From Acanthosoma haemorrhoidale (lineage: Eukaryota; Arthropoda; Insecta; Hemiptera; Acanthosomatidae): a stretch of 64,000 bases of DNA. Below are positions 12,830 through 22,944 of this stretch, one piece after another (the stretch's first letter is position 1; each line of letters starts with the position of its first letter). Location of the stretch: positions 112,025,139 through 112,089,138 of the forward strand of contig OV884011.1 of assembly GCA_930367205.1 (NCBI GenBank), read 5' to 3'. The translations under genes and the position numbers were made by a program. A model generated the notes under the pieces. The model was given only the letters and a program-made list of their open reading frames with translations. It made no database searches and was not told the origin of the DNA.

Positions 12830-12935
12830 TTTATTCTCGGATCTTCGGAACCTGATGGGCACTACTGTGATGACTCTACTTGCTACAACCTTTATGGCAC
12901 AGCTTATCTATGTTGTAGGAGTCGGAGGTGTTCAT
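12830..12935 (+). CDS. class B GPCR (Methuselah/secretin-like), exon with TM2
   Basis: A 106-base exon bounded by TTTCAG before 12830 and GTAAGT from 12936. The first base completes a codon carried over from an upstream exon, and the exon ends on a codon boundary. The translation starts LFSDLRNLMGTTVMTLLATT and ends IYVVGVGGVH. A short cytoplasmic loop with L-R-N-L-x-G followed by a hydrophobic helix is typical of the first intracellular loop and TM2 of class B receptors, especially the Methuselah-like group ('L-R-N-L-H/P-G-K'). The plus orientation and family match link it to the exons at 56924, 61685 and 63552. The internal ATG at 12855 is not a start. The direct neighbour exon (TM3) is missing from what I could find, so membership of the same transcript is inferred. 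Confidence 0.72.
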
Positions 12936-13559
12936 GTAAGTGTCAGGTTTATCAAATGCTACAATCATAGTATAGAGTACTCATACACAACAGCGATCAT
13001 TTCCAAAATGTGGATATCTGTGAGAAGGAACATATTGTAGTGATTACTTGTCCAATGCAGTTTGAAGTAGGGATAATTAGCAATATTTTTCCATTAGATT
13101 TTCGATGACTTTCAGACAGACATACATGTGTGTTGTCTGACTATCAACGTGAAACCTTATACCCAGATATCATTTTATTACTAGAAAAAATGAAAAATAA
13201 TTAAGGACTATTAATTATAATTGATGGCAAAATAATTAATATATTTCTGTCACATCAAGTAATATATTTAACTAACATTTTGTTTTATAGCAGGTAATGT
13301 TTTTTTTTGTTTTTTTAACAGTAATAACACAAAGTCATCAAAACTCATTTCTCCTCATGAGGCTAAGATAGAACTCTGAACATACCCGTCCCTCTTCAGA
13401 AGAAATCCTTCTCCATACCTTGAGTTATCTTTGATGTGTTTCTTTTATTTGTGTAATCCTATGAGTACATCAGAGTCATGCACACAAAATAATTCCTTAC
13501 ATAAACGTCGATATAACATATACGTTCATTCGTCTAGAAAGACGGGATTTTCATGATCC
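12936..13559. other. start of the long receptor intron, no element recognised
   Basis: The intron begins with the consensus donor GTAAGT. The next ~600 bases are AT-rich with no open frame of protein-like composition and no repeat recognised. If the exon model is correct, the intervening sequence (which must also hide at least one exon) runs to 56923. Confidence 0.5.
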
Positions 13560-13650
13560 CTATGAATTAATATAGACACAAAGGGTATTGAACTCAGCTC
13601 TTCTTCATAGCTCGGGTACTATACCTCTGAGATATCACTAATCTAAAAAC
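13560..13650 (-). repeat. tRNA-like SINE head (A-box and B-box)
   Basis: On the minus strand a box-A-like element, TATCTCAGAGGTA (13622-13634), is followed after about 26 bases by a box-B-like element, GAGTTCAATACCC (13583-13595). This resembles the internal RNA polymerase III promoter of a tRNA or a tRNA-derived SINE. I could not fold a good acceptor stem, so a functional tRNA is unlikely and a SINE head is the better call. Its full length and tail were not defined. Confidence 0.45.
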
Positions 13651-13689
13651 TTCAATGCATAATCTAACTTCATGAGATATATATATAAG

Positions 13690-14100
13690 TTATCGTCCCG
13701 GCTGCAGACGATCAAGAAAAAAAACTGAATAAGGAGATTAATGATATAACGTGATGGTTTGGTTTTATTCTCCTCCTGACCCTCTATAAACACGTTACGG
13801 GTTTGTTTACCTTAGGCTATGTGGTATTAGGCTTAACATTGCCGTACCATAGCCATAACTCCCCCCTACCAGTTTACGGACATTCCCCGTAAACTCATAA
13901 CATTCGACATCAGCCATGTGTCTATAGAAAAACAAAACAATGTTCCAAAAACAAAAACAAAAAAAACAAAAAATGTCTTCCAGGTTCATCTAAAATTGCA
14001 GCACAGACCCATACAACAAAAATAAATGCAATAAAACAATAAAAAAAATATATAGGCCTCTCGGGACTCGTACGCTGAGGTCGCGTATCTCAAGTTATTC
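13690..14100 (-). repeat. 3' region (possible LTR) of gypsy copy A
   Basis: Downstream of the gypsy integrase tail at 14105, this stretch shows patchy similarity to the 3' end of gypsy copy B (17377-17440): a GTTTGTTTAC block, a GTATTAG block and a CTTCCCCCTGCCAGTT-like block in the same order. It may be the decayed 3' LTR and polypurine region of copy A. The match is weak, and no second copy of this LTR was found right of 16860. Confidence 0.3.
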
Positions 14101-14104
14101 TCCG

Positions 14105-15450
14105 TCACCTGCGACGCACACCAGAGTTAGGTCCAACGACGGGGCACCCAGGCTCCACCGCGGGAAACTTGAGTTGTTCCACATGCACCGTCCGCCGTTT
14201 GATCGGGGGAGTAATGCTTTCGACTGTGACCACGTTATGTTCGTGGAGAGCGATCACTCGGAAAGGACCCTCGTACCGCACTAGTTCCTTACCCCTGTTC
14301 GACCCTTTTCTCCGGTACACGAGTGCGCCGAGTTTAAGTTAGCCCGGAGTATCGCGGACTTAGAGGTTGTCGCGCGCCACCCGTCGCCGTTTCTTATCCT
14401 CAAGCCTTCCCCGAACGGCCACCCACTGTTTCCTAGCGCTATCCGATTACTGACTACCCGCGCAGCCAGTTCTTCATCAACCGCCGTACTCCTGCTATCG
14501 GCCGGCATCTTCGTCGTCCGAACAGCGTCTCGACCGGAGAAAAACCGGTGGCAGAATGCATTGAGTGGTTATACGCGATGACTGTCTTTTCCATCGCCAC
14601 ATTGGGTTCTAATCCCTTCTCTCCATGGTAAATTCCCAGGTGGTCACTGAGCGTGCTGTCCAGCCGCTCTACGTCTCCTCAACTCTTCGGGTATCCTGGG
14701 GTGTTAAGATGCCAATGTATCTCTAAGGCCGCCACTGATTTCGGCGTTATCGAACTCCTTCCTGGTCTGAAGCTATCATGTCTGGTACGCCATAAAATAA
14801 GTTTAAGGGCACCATGTGCGTAGAGCTCTTAGGACTGCTTCCACTGATCGCTCTGCTATCAGATGGACCATCGCTGTTTTGCTAAATCTGTCAACAATGG
14901 TGACCCATTTGTATCCTCTCCATGTGAACGTGTCCGCCTCGAATCCTCCAACGGTCGGTTTGCCGTCGGTGTCTCCTTCAGAATTGCTCTAGGGGGGGGG
15001 GGGTGGCGAACGTAATTCGTGGTAAGGCATGTGTCGCAGGTACCAATAAGTCTCGGAATTGTGTCTTTCATACCACACCAGAAATATCTCCTCTTCAATG
15101 CTTGCAGGGTAGCGTCGTTTCACCGGTGGTTTGTCTTCCCTTGGTGGAATGCAAGGGTCACTTCTCTCTTGTTTCTTGTTTTACTGTCTCCACCTTCAAG
15201 GTACATCGGACGAACGTACGATCGACTCCGATCCTTTCCGTCCTCCATAGGCGTTTGATGCGGTCCAAGATGGTCGCATTTCCCACGTACGTGTGGTCCG
15301 TTTGCACTGGAGTAGATGCGTCCTTCAGGGCGCGGCAAATCATATCGTCGTTGATCCCCGGTGTCGACCAGATCTTGACGATGTTGCAGATGCTGTACTT
15401 CTCGGATTCCATCTTGAAGAGCCCCAAAGTTTTGGTGAGCCAAATGATCT
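14105..15450 (-). pseudogene. Ty3/gypsy integrase relic, copy A
   Basis: Minus-strand frames carry a pre-integrase segment (TYVGNATILDRIKRLWRTER, then IGVDRTFVRCTLKVETV), a zinc-finger region with VTLAFHQGKTNHR and the second half MKRRYFWCGMKDTIPRLIGT followed by CDTC (HHCC type), and at 14105-14320 a GPY/F-like tail reading KELVRYEGPFRVIALHEHNV and later KRRTVHVEQLKF. The DDE catalytic core between about 14320 and 14860 is scrambled by frameshifts. The family, order and tail are the same as in copy B (17.7-18.7 kb), so the two are related elements in one orientation. The 229-codon + frame at 15003-15692 is the antisense of this coding region, not a gene. Confidence 0.8.
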
Positions 15451-15486
15451 GGCGCCTCTTGTCATTAATGATGGCGTCGACGTCCT

Positions 15487-15800
15487 CTATGTCCGAGGGC
15501 CTATCCCCCGCTGAACTTCTGTCACTCGGAACATCATTGGCTGGAGTCCCCTCCCGCTCACCTTCCTCGCCGGGTGACCATTCCTGGACAAATTGGTGGA
15601 TGTCACGAGTAGTCCCGGAATCTCCTCTTCAATCGCATTCACGACCAACGCGCGGGATAACCAATTGGCCACGGGGTTCTCCTTATACGTAGGGCCGGAA
15701 GTGATCTATCGCCCATACGATGCCCAGTAATTCGTGTTCTAGCGCGCTATATCTAGTCTTGGATTCGGTAAGGCGTATGCTATTGGTCACTCCCCACCTT
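15487..15800 (-). pseudogene. Ty3/gypsy RNase H relic with internal deletion, copy A
   Basis: The minus strand reads LTESKTRYSAL, then ELLGIVWAIDHFRPYV, and then jumps directly to ENPVANWLSRALVVNAIEEE. In copy B the same two blocks are separated by about 60 residues containing HTDHRPLQWVSKL and the HKPGKEN block. Copy A has therefore lost the middle of RNase H, including its second half of conserved residues. Upstream, the sequence jumps to the gag zinc-knuckle frame within about 150 bases, so protease and reverse transcriptase are missing as well. Confidence 0.75.
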
Positions 15801-15949
15801 CGCGATCCTCCTACACGAACTCCTAGTGCCTACCAGGCATCTCACTCCTCTCGCCACTCAAATAATGAGTATTCCGCCGTAATTCCCACTCACGCTAAAG
15901 TTTCTTAACGTGCGATCATCTCTCTGCCAGCCCGCTCCTCAGGCCACCG

Positions 15950-16790
15950 CTAGTCGTTTCTTTCTCCTTCCGTGCCATGTCGTCTGCTTCTTCCATAGTC
16001 CCTGCCGTCCTCTCCAGTCTCTCCTCTTCTGCTCCTGGGTTCATCTTCTACTTCTTCTGTCTCCGACGCTCCCGTAGTTTTTGACGATTCGGAGGTGGTT
16101 CTGGTTCTTCTCCATACCCTCTGTGCGTTTACCTCCATCGGTTCCGGCCTATACCTCTCTGTTTGCTGGAAAGTGTATGGACACTGCCTCGCGATGTGTT
16201 CCTTAATTCCGCATTCAAAAAATTTTGTTCGCGGGCACTGCGCCACTAAGTGTCCAATTCTTCCACATCCGTGACATCTTCTGTCCTCCTTCATCCCGCT
16301 GGGTCTCGGTCTCCATTGGCTAGGTCTCCTTTCTTCAACCGCCACCCCTTTTTTCTCCGCATACCGCTGATCCTTCCTCTTCTATGCCTGTTGTGGCATT
16401 CTCGGCCTCCTGTACATCACCTTGGACCACCCTGTCTCGTCTGCTTCTAATTCTTCTTCTTCTTCGCGGGCCCTAGCGTCCATTAAATCTTGTGCGCACT
16501 CAATGAACGATCGGTCTTCCAGTAGACTATCTTTCTTGCCGGTATTCCTGGCCAACTGTACCTTCAGGATGGTCGATAGGAACGCCATCCGGCCTTCCAC
16601 TTCCGCTAGGATGATTCACCGTTTCTCTCATTTTTTCAGTTATTTTGTTAAATTTTGCCAAGAGTACTCCGGCGTACTGCCCTTTCGTTTGATTGGGCCG
16701 TCTTGTTTCCCTGAACATCTGGAAGATGTCCTCTTCTGGTGACCATCTGCCTCTTCCCTTTGCCTTCTTTATTCTTTCTTTTACCACGGC
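15950..16790 (-). pseudogene. Ty3/gypsy gag/nucleocapsid relic, copy A
   Basis: Successive minus-strand frames give a gag-like product: GRWSPEEDIFQMFRETRR, then KGQYAGVLLAKFNKITEKMR (16527-16787), a Glu-rich EEEEELEADETGWSKV segment (16382-16600), and a nucleocapsid at 15950-16345 with two zinc knuckles. The first, CHGCGRIGHLVAQC, fits C-X2-C-X4-H-X4-C exactly. The second, FFECGIKEHIARQC, has lost its first Cys. A PEPMEVNAQRVW block follows, shared with copy B. At least two frame shifts break the gag. It belongs with the RNase H and integrase relics immediately downstream. Confidence 0.8.
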
Positions 16791-16859
16791 CCATCAGGTG
16801 TCTTCGTCAGCCTGTATTAGGTTTAGTACGCTCCTTGTTAACATCCATCGACATACGTT

Positions 16860-17241
16860 GATCATTTATTTTGTTAATCCACATAACAATCCCAGAAATA
16901 TGGTTGAACAATTAAACGCAAAAATACTCATGCCCAATTCTCTAACTTTTAAAATGTCTAAAAACAAGTTCCAGCTCTGAATATTAGGTTTTAAGGTTTT
17001 GATTTTTCTGTCATAAATATTAAATTAAGTAGGTTTATTTAATAGGACATTTTAAAAGTTAGTGAATTGCATATCTAACACATTGCATAAAAACTTAGAT
17101 AAATGTATCACCACAATTATTGTAACTGCTACTCCCTTCATTCAGTATTACGATTTTATAGATGTATATTTAACTTTTAATTTATCATATGTATTCATTT
17201 TACTTTGCCTATATACGCTATAAGCTATAGTGCCTTACCTA
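16860..17241. other. AT-rich spacer between two gypsy copies
   Basis: Low-GC sequence with no coding potential, separating gag of copy A from the left LTR of copy B. No LTR of copy A was recognised here. Confidence 0.5.
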
Positions 17242-17406
17242 AGTTAATCGCCGGTGGTTAAGTTTGATAAAAAGATAATAATGAAAGAGGAAAAAGCACC
17301 GACACACTCTGACTCCAGTAAAATACTGCTTTATTGTGGAAGATAACCAGACATACATAGGATCATGGTTGTTTACATTCCATGATCGTATTAGTATTCG
17401 ATATAG
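17242..17406 (-). repeat. 3' LTR of gypsy copy B
   Basis: About 165 bases that match 20569-20734 in the same orientation with roughly nine differences counted by eye. Shared blocks include AGTTAATCGC at one edge, GAGGAAAAAGCACCGACACA, CTGCTTTATTGTGGAAGATA and GATCGTATTAGTATTCGA at the other edge. Read on the minus strand, an AATAAAGCAG polyadenylation-like signal lies within it. Together with the second copy it frames the gag-pol relic at 17.4-20.5 kb. Exact edges were not proven, and no clear target-site duplication was seen. Confidence 0.85.
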
Positions 17407-17739
17407 TCAGGCCTCTGGCTTTAACTTCCCCCTGCCAGTTCCTAACCATCCGTCGGGAACTCCAATTTACCACTTTTACACACTTAAAGCATATACAAAT
17501 TACCAATAGGTCAGAAAATAATAATTCCATGCTCATCCAGAACAGCGCAACAATGTCTTACAGTCATAAGAAATAAACCAGAAGCCTTATCGAATTTCGT
17601 ACGAAACTGAAGATAATACAATAAAATAATACAAAGAAAAACAATAAAATAAAAATATCCTGGTAAAACTATATACAAAAAAAAAACCAAATTATGGCCC
17701 TCAATGAGATTTGTGGAGGTCGAGGATACTAGAGCCAAA

Positions 17740-18720
17740 CTGTATTACTTCCCCACCGGAAGCTTTAACTGCTCAACATGTACTGTCCTGCGCTTCCCGG
17801 GTTCACGAACACTTTTTATGGTAACTAAATTGTGTCCGCGAATCGCGATCACCCTGAAGGGTACACCGCTAGGGACCCTCATAACGGGACAATTCTTTAG
17901 TCCGATTGGAGCCGATCCTTCGATACACGATGGTGCCTATCGTAACGCGTCCTTCTATCGGTTTGACGCCTGCATTCTCCCTGACCACCCTCCTAGTCTT
18001 TTCGGTGGTAATTCTCGCGTAGACTTTTCTCCACAGTGTCCCCACCTCCACGCGGTTGTTGGCGAGCTGTGCTGACGTCTCATCTCCCACCACCGTACTA
18101 CTAGTGTCTCGGCGACGGCCGCTAAGACCGAAAACGATTTCAAAGGGTGAGAACCCTGTAGTCGTGTGAACGGAGGGATTATACGATATCACCGCCTTAT
18201 GCATTGCCTCTGCCGGCTCCAACCCTTTGGCGGCATGGTAAACATGGAGATAATCTCCCAAGCTGCTATGGAGACGCTCAATTCCCCCTCTGCTCTTTGG
18301 ATGCCCTGGGGTATTGACATGCCATATTACGTCCAGAGCTTTCATCTTCTCTCTCATGTCAACGTTATCAGACTCCCTCCCGTCGTCCGATGCTATACGA
18401 TCAGGGAATCCATAAAATTGTAACCACCTCCTCAGCGCTCCTAATACTGCATCCGAAGACTTTTCCCGAGCGGGGTATGCCATGGTTATTTTTCTAAATA
18501 GGTCAACCACTGTGACCCACCGTGTCCCTTCCAGGTGTGCTTGAAGGAACGTTAGCGGTGTTTGCGCCGTAGGAGTCTCGACTTGTAGCCCTATCGGTGA
18601 CTGCCTGTCATATTTCGTACGGTGGCAGACCTCGCATGCCCCTAGCCTCTCCTGGATAGTCTTCCTCATACCCCACCAGAATTACTTGCGCTTCAACGCC
18701 TGAGCCGTTTCGCGTTCCCC
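17740..18720 (-). pseudogene. Ty3/gypsy integrase, copy B, nearly intact core
   Basis: The minus strand encodes an integrase in order. The HHCC finger (AYHQGKPNHRGERETAQALK, an in-frame stop, then GACEVCHRTKYDRQ) comes first. The catalytic core follows, with the first Asp in RWVTVVDLFRKITMAYP, the second in PDRIASDDGRESDN and the Glu in KSRGGIERLHSSLGDY. Next come AVISYNPSVHTTTGFSPFEI and a KELSRYEGP box beginning the GPY/F tail. The tail resumes after a frameshift as FRVIAIRGHNLVTIKS and KRRTVHVEQLKLP near 17745-17860. The D, D and E residues are present. A stop near 18675 and the small insertion at about 17870 break the frame. It functions normally in inserting retrotransposon cDNA. The 3' LTR follows at 17242-17406. 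Confidence 0.88.
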
Positions 18721-19620
18721 CCGGTGATTAGGTTTGCCCTGATGGTACGCCAGCGTTATCTCCTTCTGAGTTGTCTCGTCCGTGATGGTTTCTACCATCA
18801 TGGTACACCGCACAAATATTCGATCCACCCCAATCTGTTCCGCCCACCACAGCCACCTAATCTTATCCCAAATGGTCGTGTTTCCCACGTACAAATAGTG
18901 CGTCTTGGCTGGGTTAGAAGCATCCTTGAGAGCACGACGAATTTCCTCATTATTCACACCTGGTGACGACCATATGATCGTGGTGGAGGATCGAGAGGAG
19001 CTACTGTATGCTATCTTCATGGGCCCCGAGGTTTTAGACTTCCAGACTATCTGGTGGCGCTTATCGTTTATGATTTCTTCACGCTCGTCCATGTCCGCAG
19101 GTCTGTCATCCATCCAGCTCCCTCCTCCTGCAGACCATTCCTCCTCAGCAGACTCGTGTTGGTCGCCTTCCCTCTCCAGCGTCCATTCTCGCAAGAACTG
19201 CCGTACGTTCCTGGATGATTCCCCCTGATCCTCTTCTAGTGAGTTGACTGTCATCGCCCGGGACAGCCAGTCTGCCACAACGTTCTCTTTACCGGGCTTA
19301 TGTACTACCTCCAAGTTATATTGACCGAGGAACTCTTTCAACCGAGTGACCCTCGCCGACGATTCCTTCAGTTTGCTGACCCACTGTAGCGGTCGGTGGT
19401 CTGTGTGCACCCGGAACCTTCTCCCGAACACATAGGGCCGGAAGTGATCGATCGCCCAGACTATCCCAAGTAACTCGCGTTTCAGCGTGCTATACCGACT
19501 TTCCGCCTCTGTGAGGCGCCTACTGGCGTACGCTACTGGATGGTCCCCTGTGCCCCCCACCTGTGACAGAACCGCTCCCAAGGCATATTCACTGGCATCC
19601 GTCGTTATTGTGAATTGCTT
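18721..19620 (-). pseudogene. Ty3/gypsy RNase H and connection to integrase, copy B
   Basis: A 299-codon minus-strand frame at 18682-19581 starts within RNase H (MGAVLSQVGGTGDHPVAYAS, then RRLTEAESRYSTLKRELLGI). It continues VWAIDHFRPYVFGRRFRVHT and DHRPLQWVSKLKESSARVTR, and ends the domain with VHKPGKENVVADWLSRAM. A Glu-rich linker follows, then a TIWDKIRWLWWAEQIGVDRI segment and the first part of the integrase zinc finger. The upstream codons read DASEYALGAVLSQV, so the catalytic DAS motif lies just before the frame's first Met. This is the longest open gypsy segment in the window and is only broken at its 3' end by a stop. It is flanked by a reverse-transcriptase thumb fragment and the integrase core. 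Confidence 0.88.
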
Positions 19621-19627
19621 TGTGAAA

Positions 19628-19830
19628 TCAGGAAAAGCCAGTACAGGATGTTCTTGTAGTCGTCACATGAACTTGCGAATGTTCGCCTCTATATTGGGGG
19701 ATGATGACTACCTTTTTCCCCTTTTTGAGGAGGTTGTTAAGAGGTACCAGGTATGCTGCCATTTCTGGGACGAATCGCCTGTAGTAGTTCAGTGTTCCCA
19801 TCAACCGCCGTATCCCTGTCGTCAACCGCT
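19628..19830 (-). pseudogene. Ty3/gypsy reverse-transcriptase thumb remnant, copy B
   Basis: The minus strand reads GIRRLMGTLNYYRRFVPEMA followed by YLVPLNNLLKKGKK. This is the conserved 'F-L-G-x-x-N-Y-Y-R-R-F-I-P-x-x-A' thumb/connection segment of gypsy reverse transcriptases. The palm with the YXDD catalytic box is absent: the sequence upstream passes straight into the gag frame within a few tens of bases. The internal deletion therefore removed protease and most of reverse transcriptase, so this copy could only move with enzymes supplied in trans. Confidence 0.85.
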
Positions 19831-20460
19831 CCTCCGGGCACTGCCACTTCCACAGCCCACTCCGCTTCCTGGTTCTTCCCTTTCGTTGTCCGTTTCGGAG
19901 GTTTCCGAAGTTTCTGAAGCCTCCGACTGATGTCTCTCCCTACTCCACACTCTCTGAGCATTGATTTCCATTGGCTCGGGACGGTTCACGTTTCTGCGTG
20001 GGCTCATATATGGGCACTGCCTTGCTACATGACACTCCGTGCCACGCTCGAAGCACCTAGTGCGTGGGCACTTTGCTACCAGGTGTCCTGTCTTCCCAGA
20101 TTCATAAAATTTCCTGTCTTCCCTTCTCCTGGGGCGTCCCGCGTTTCCTCGGCTCCTTTCTCCCACAGCTGCTCTCTCTCTTCTACCGTACTCTGTCCGT
20201 TTTCCTTCTATCCACATCATCAGCCGGTCACCCCCCTTAAGGAAATGATTCAGTTCCCCGGTCTCACCTGCAAATCTCTCCAGATCGGAAATGGACTTCC
20301 TCATATCCTGAGCCGTGATCGCCTGAATCTTTATCCACGCTAATGTAGTCGCGTGAGCCGGTGCCATCGTCGTTTGAGGCAACTGCGGTATATCTGCAGC
20401 TCCACTCAGCACCGCGGGTCGTAACACTCCCTCTGGCATGTTATTATAAAAAAAACGTAA
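19822..20460 (-). pseudogene. Ty3/gypsy gag remnant, copy B
   Basis: A minus-strand frame of 270 codons covers this region. Its plausible gag start is the Met at about 20437 (MPEGVLRPAVLSGAADIPQL), because the part before it reads through the leader and the primer-binding site. The frame runs through IQAITAQDMRKSISDLERFA into a nucleocapsid with two decayed zinc knuckles: FYESGKTGHLVAKC, which has lost both first Cys residues, and CFERGTECHVARQC, with its second Cys changed to Arg. PEPMEINAQRVWSRER follows, shared with copy A. The protein is far shorter than a normal gag because the capsid portion is missing. It is in the same orientation as the downstream pol remnants and lies just inside the 5' LTR. 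Confidence 0.82.
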
Positions 20461-20550
20461 AAGAGAGGAGACGATAAAGAAAAAAAAAATTAGAGAGAAA
20501 GAGAAAAAAAAACAATTACTTTCTACGCCACTGTTCGAGGTTCCCGTAAT

Positions 20551-20569
20551 TTCCTGGGTTTCGGCACCA
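20551..20569 (-). promoter_or_regulatory. primer-binding site of gypsy copy B
   Basis: Immediately inside the 5' LTR, the minus strand reads TGGTGCCGAAACCCAGGAA. A TGG-starting sequence directly after the LTR is the usual site at which the 3' CCA end of a tRNA primes minus-strand cDNA. I did not identify the matching tRNA. Confidence 0.75.
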
Positions 20570-20734
20570 GTTAATCGCTGGCGGTTAAGTTTGGTAAAAA
20601 GATAATAATGAAAGAGGAAAAAGCACCGACACACTCTGACTCCAGTAAAAGACTGCTTTATTGTGGAAGATAATCAGACATACACAGGATCATGGGTTGT
20701 TTACATTCCATGATCGTATTAGTATTCGACATAG
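20569..20734 (-). repeat. 5' LTR of gypsy copy B
   Basis: Partner of 17242-17406, in the same orientation and of nearly the same length. On the minus strand it begins close to TGTCGAATACTAATACGATC and ends at GATTAAC just before the primer-binding site. The few differences between the two LTRs indicate an insertion older than a perfectly matched pair but younger than the neighbouring relics. Confidence 0.85.
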
Positions 20735-20882
20735 ACTTCTCTATTATTAAGTCAGATACTAAGGGAATCATTTATAACCAAATTGAGAAAAATGTATTTA
20801 AAAACTAATGTATCGTCTATAAAGCACGTTATTTCTTAATATGACCATCCTGCCCAGGAGTTCAGGAATTAAAAACGGGAGA

Positions 20883-21225
20883 AGTTATATAATGCTAGGA
20901 ATATTGTAATGCTACTATTATATATAATGCTAAATGTAGAACCAATCCCCTTCTAGTGTATACCTGCCTCGTGACTTCATGGAAGTCACTGGTGTTTCCT
21001 GTTATGTTTTAAGTAAGCGACCGCATCCCCTCCTTCCCACCTCCGAGAACTACCCTCAGCTTTAGTCCGGGACTTGTTCCTGGACACTCACCCCTAAACA
21101 TCCCACCCAGTGTGTAGTAACATAACTCTTAATATTTGTATATACCAGTGTTTTGCTTGTACTTCATAATAAAGCTTTTCTTTCATTTCTTTTAAAAGAC
21201 TCTCTTCTACAAAGATTATTTAACT
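20883..21225 (+). repeat. solo LTR of the gypsy family seen at 9567-9914
   Basis: It matches the LTR at 9567-9914 in opposite orientation over essentially its whole length, from GTTATATAATGCTAG to AAGATTATTTAAC, including an AATAAAGCTTTTC polyadenylation region. There is no gag or pol on either side: 17242-20734 on the left is a different element, and sequence to the right is non-coding. It is therefore a solo LTR left by recombination between two LTRs. Confidence 0.75.
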
Positions 21226-22940
21226 AATGGATGTATGTTGAATAGTCATTCGGTCCGAGAGTGCCTGCATGAAAAGCAAATACTCAAACATTCTCTGATC
21301 GGACCATTTTAAATTTGTTCACTTAAGAACATTTTTTAAAGCTTATAAATATGATTAGGTTTGCACGAACTTGTATGTCATCCCTGTTTGAAATGATACT
21401 AAACGTATCTACGCAATACTGAACTTATTTAAACTAAACCATACTAAGGAATAGTAACTGAGCCCCTGTCCTAATAGAAAGGATTTTATTAAAGACAGTT
21501 AAACTATTCTTTTTCACTGAAGTGTAGATGGTGGGACAAGAGAGAGACTTTCTGTAAGGGGAAAAACTTCATTCGTCTATGCAAGTCGTCGTCATTTTAT
21601 TATCCTCTATTTGTTCTCTAGATCTGTTTGAAATATAGATCTCTAGTACTAAAAATGAATATAATTACTGACGAAAAAAAAAGGTTTTGGCCGTCTATAG
21701 TCGCCGATACACGACAGTCCCCTGCTTCAATGATCCTATTGGAACAATCCCCGGCTGACTGTCATGGGATAAATTGCCACCAACCAGTTATCCAAGAATC
21801 CACTATAAAAATAATATACAGTTACAAATAAGTTTAAACTTCTCCTAACGGATTATAGCAGTTCTTAAAAGATTACCAAACCGCAACAGATTTTTCTTCT
21901 TTTTTTTTTTTTTTATGCTACATTCATTTCAACCCTTTGGGCGTTCAAGGGATCGCCTTTCATATTTAATGCCTCCCCTCAACAGAAAGGCCAACCTTGC
22001 TTCTCCTTTCAGAGCTCGTTCTTTAGCCCGGTTATTTTTACTTAAGCAGTACTGTCATTATCTGTTCACCACGAGACCTCCTGAACCTGTATTCTTTATC
22101 TAAATTTTAAATATTTGTATTTAATGATAAAATATATATTGCACATCAAATGAATCAAATCCTTCGAGCATTAAAAAGTATTAATCCTATCAATTTAATA
22201 TTAATGTAATAAATAAATTTGTATTTTAATTTATGACGTATTGTGTTCAAGTAATGAGTTTAATTGCATTTACTAAGGATTCACTGAGGAACAGTCCAAT
22301 AAGAAGTTAATTGCGAATTTTCCTGGAAGTAGAGAAAACTGGAAAAAAATCGTTGATCTTCAAACGATTTTTATTATTGTTGAGCGTGTGAAGGACGTAT
22401 AAAATGCGTGACAAAATGATAATAGAGCCTTGAAATTAAAAGGTGCGTCAAACTGAACGAAATGTTGAGATTTTTTTCTCTGCAAAAGAATCGGCATAGT
22501 TTTTTTAATTCTTTTAATACTACTACGCGATGGGAGAAGTTTTCAATGTTTAAATTATCTCCTTATTTTAATTTTTACGATTTATAATCATTCGTTTATC
22601 AACACTCCTATGATTTCAACATATTTCGTATAATTGGCACATTTGGACCTGAGAATTTCCCCACAAGCGCAAATTTAATTTAAAATAAGCTATCGTGATC
22701 ATTATTCGCATTTATAATAGATATAATAAAACGTTCAAATCACACCTGATTACTACCTGCGTTGAATGCAAAAGAAGATGGACATGTTGGGAAAATCCCC
22801 GCTTGAGAACACCACAGATGCTCAAGAAATGTTTCAAGAAATTGACTATTCGCCAGGACACTCCCTTTCATGTATTTACGGCTGGTTAAAAGGTTACTGC
22901 CACTTTAATTCGTTAAGAGAAGTTTTGTATAAACAACGTT
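21226..22940. other. AT-rich stretch containing a shared repeat segment
   Basis: No gene is supportable. At 21765-21855 the sequence ATTGCCACCAACCAGTTAT, followed by AATCCACTATAAAA and ACAAATAAGTTTAAACTTCTC, recurs in inverted orientation in two pieces at 25079-25125 and 24440-24482. That marks a dispersed repeat of unknown class. A 67-codon + frame at 21628-21831 overlaps it but has no recognisable domain. Confidence 0.55.
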
Positions 22941-22944
22941 ATTA

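Noticed and set aside
15003..15692. 229-codon + strand open frame
   Set aside because: It is antisense to clear gypsy RNase H and integrase coding sequence on the minus strand and has no domain of its own.
17242..17410. Clear target-site duplication for gypsy copy B
   Set aside because: The bases outside the two LTRs (TTAGG-like on one side, GTCTA-like on the other) do not match, so no duplication is claimed.
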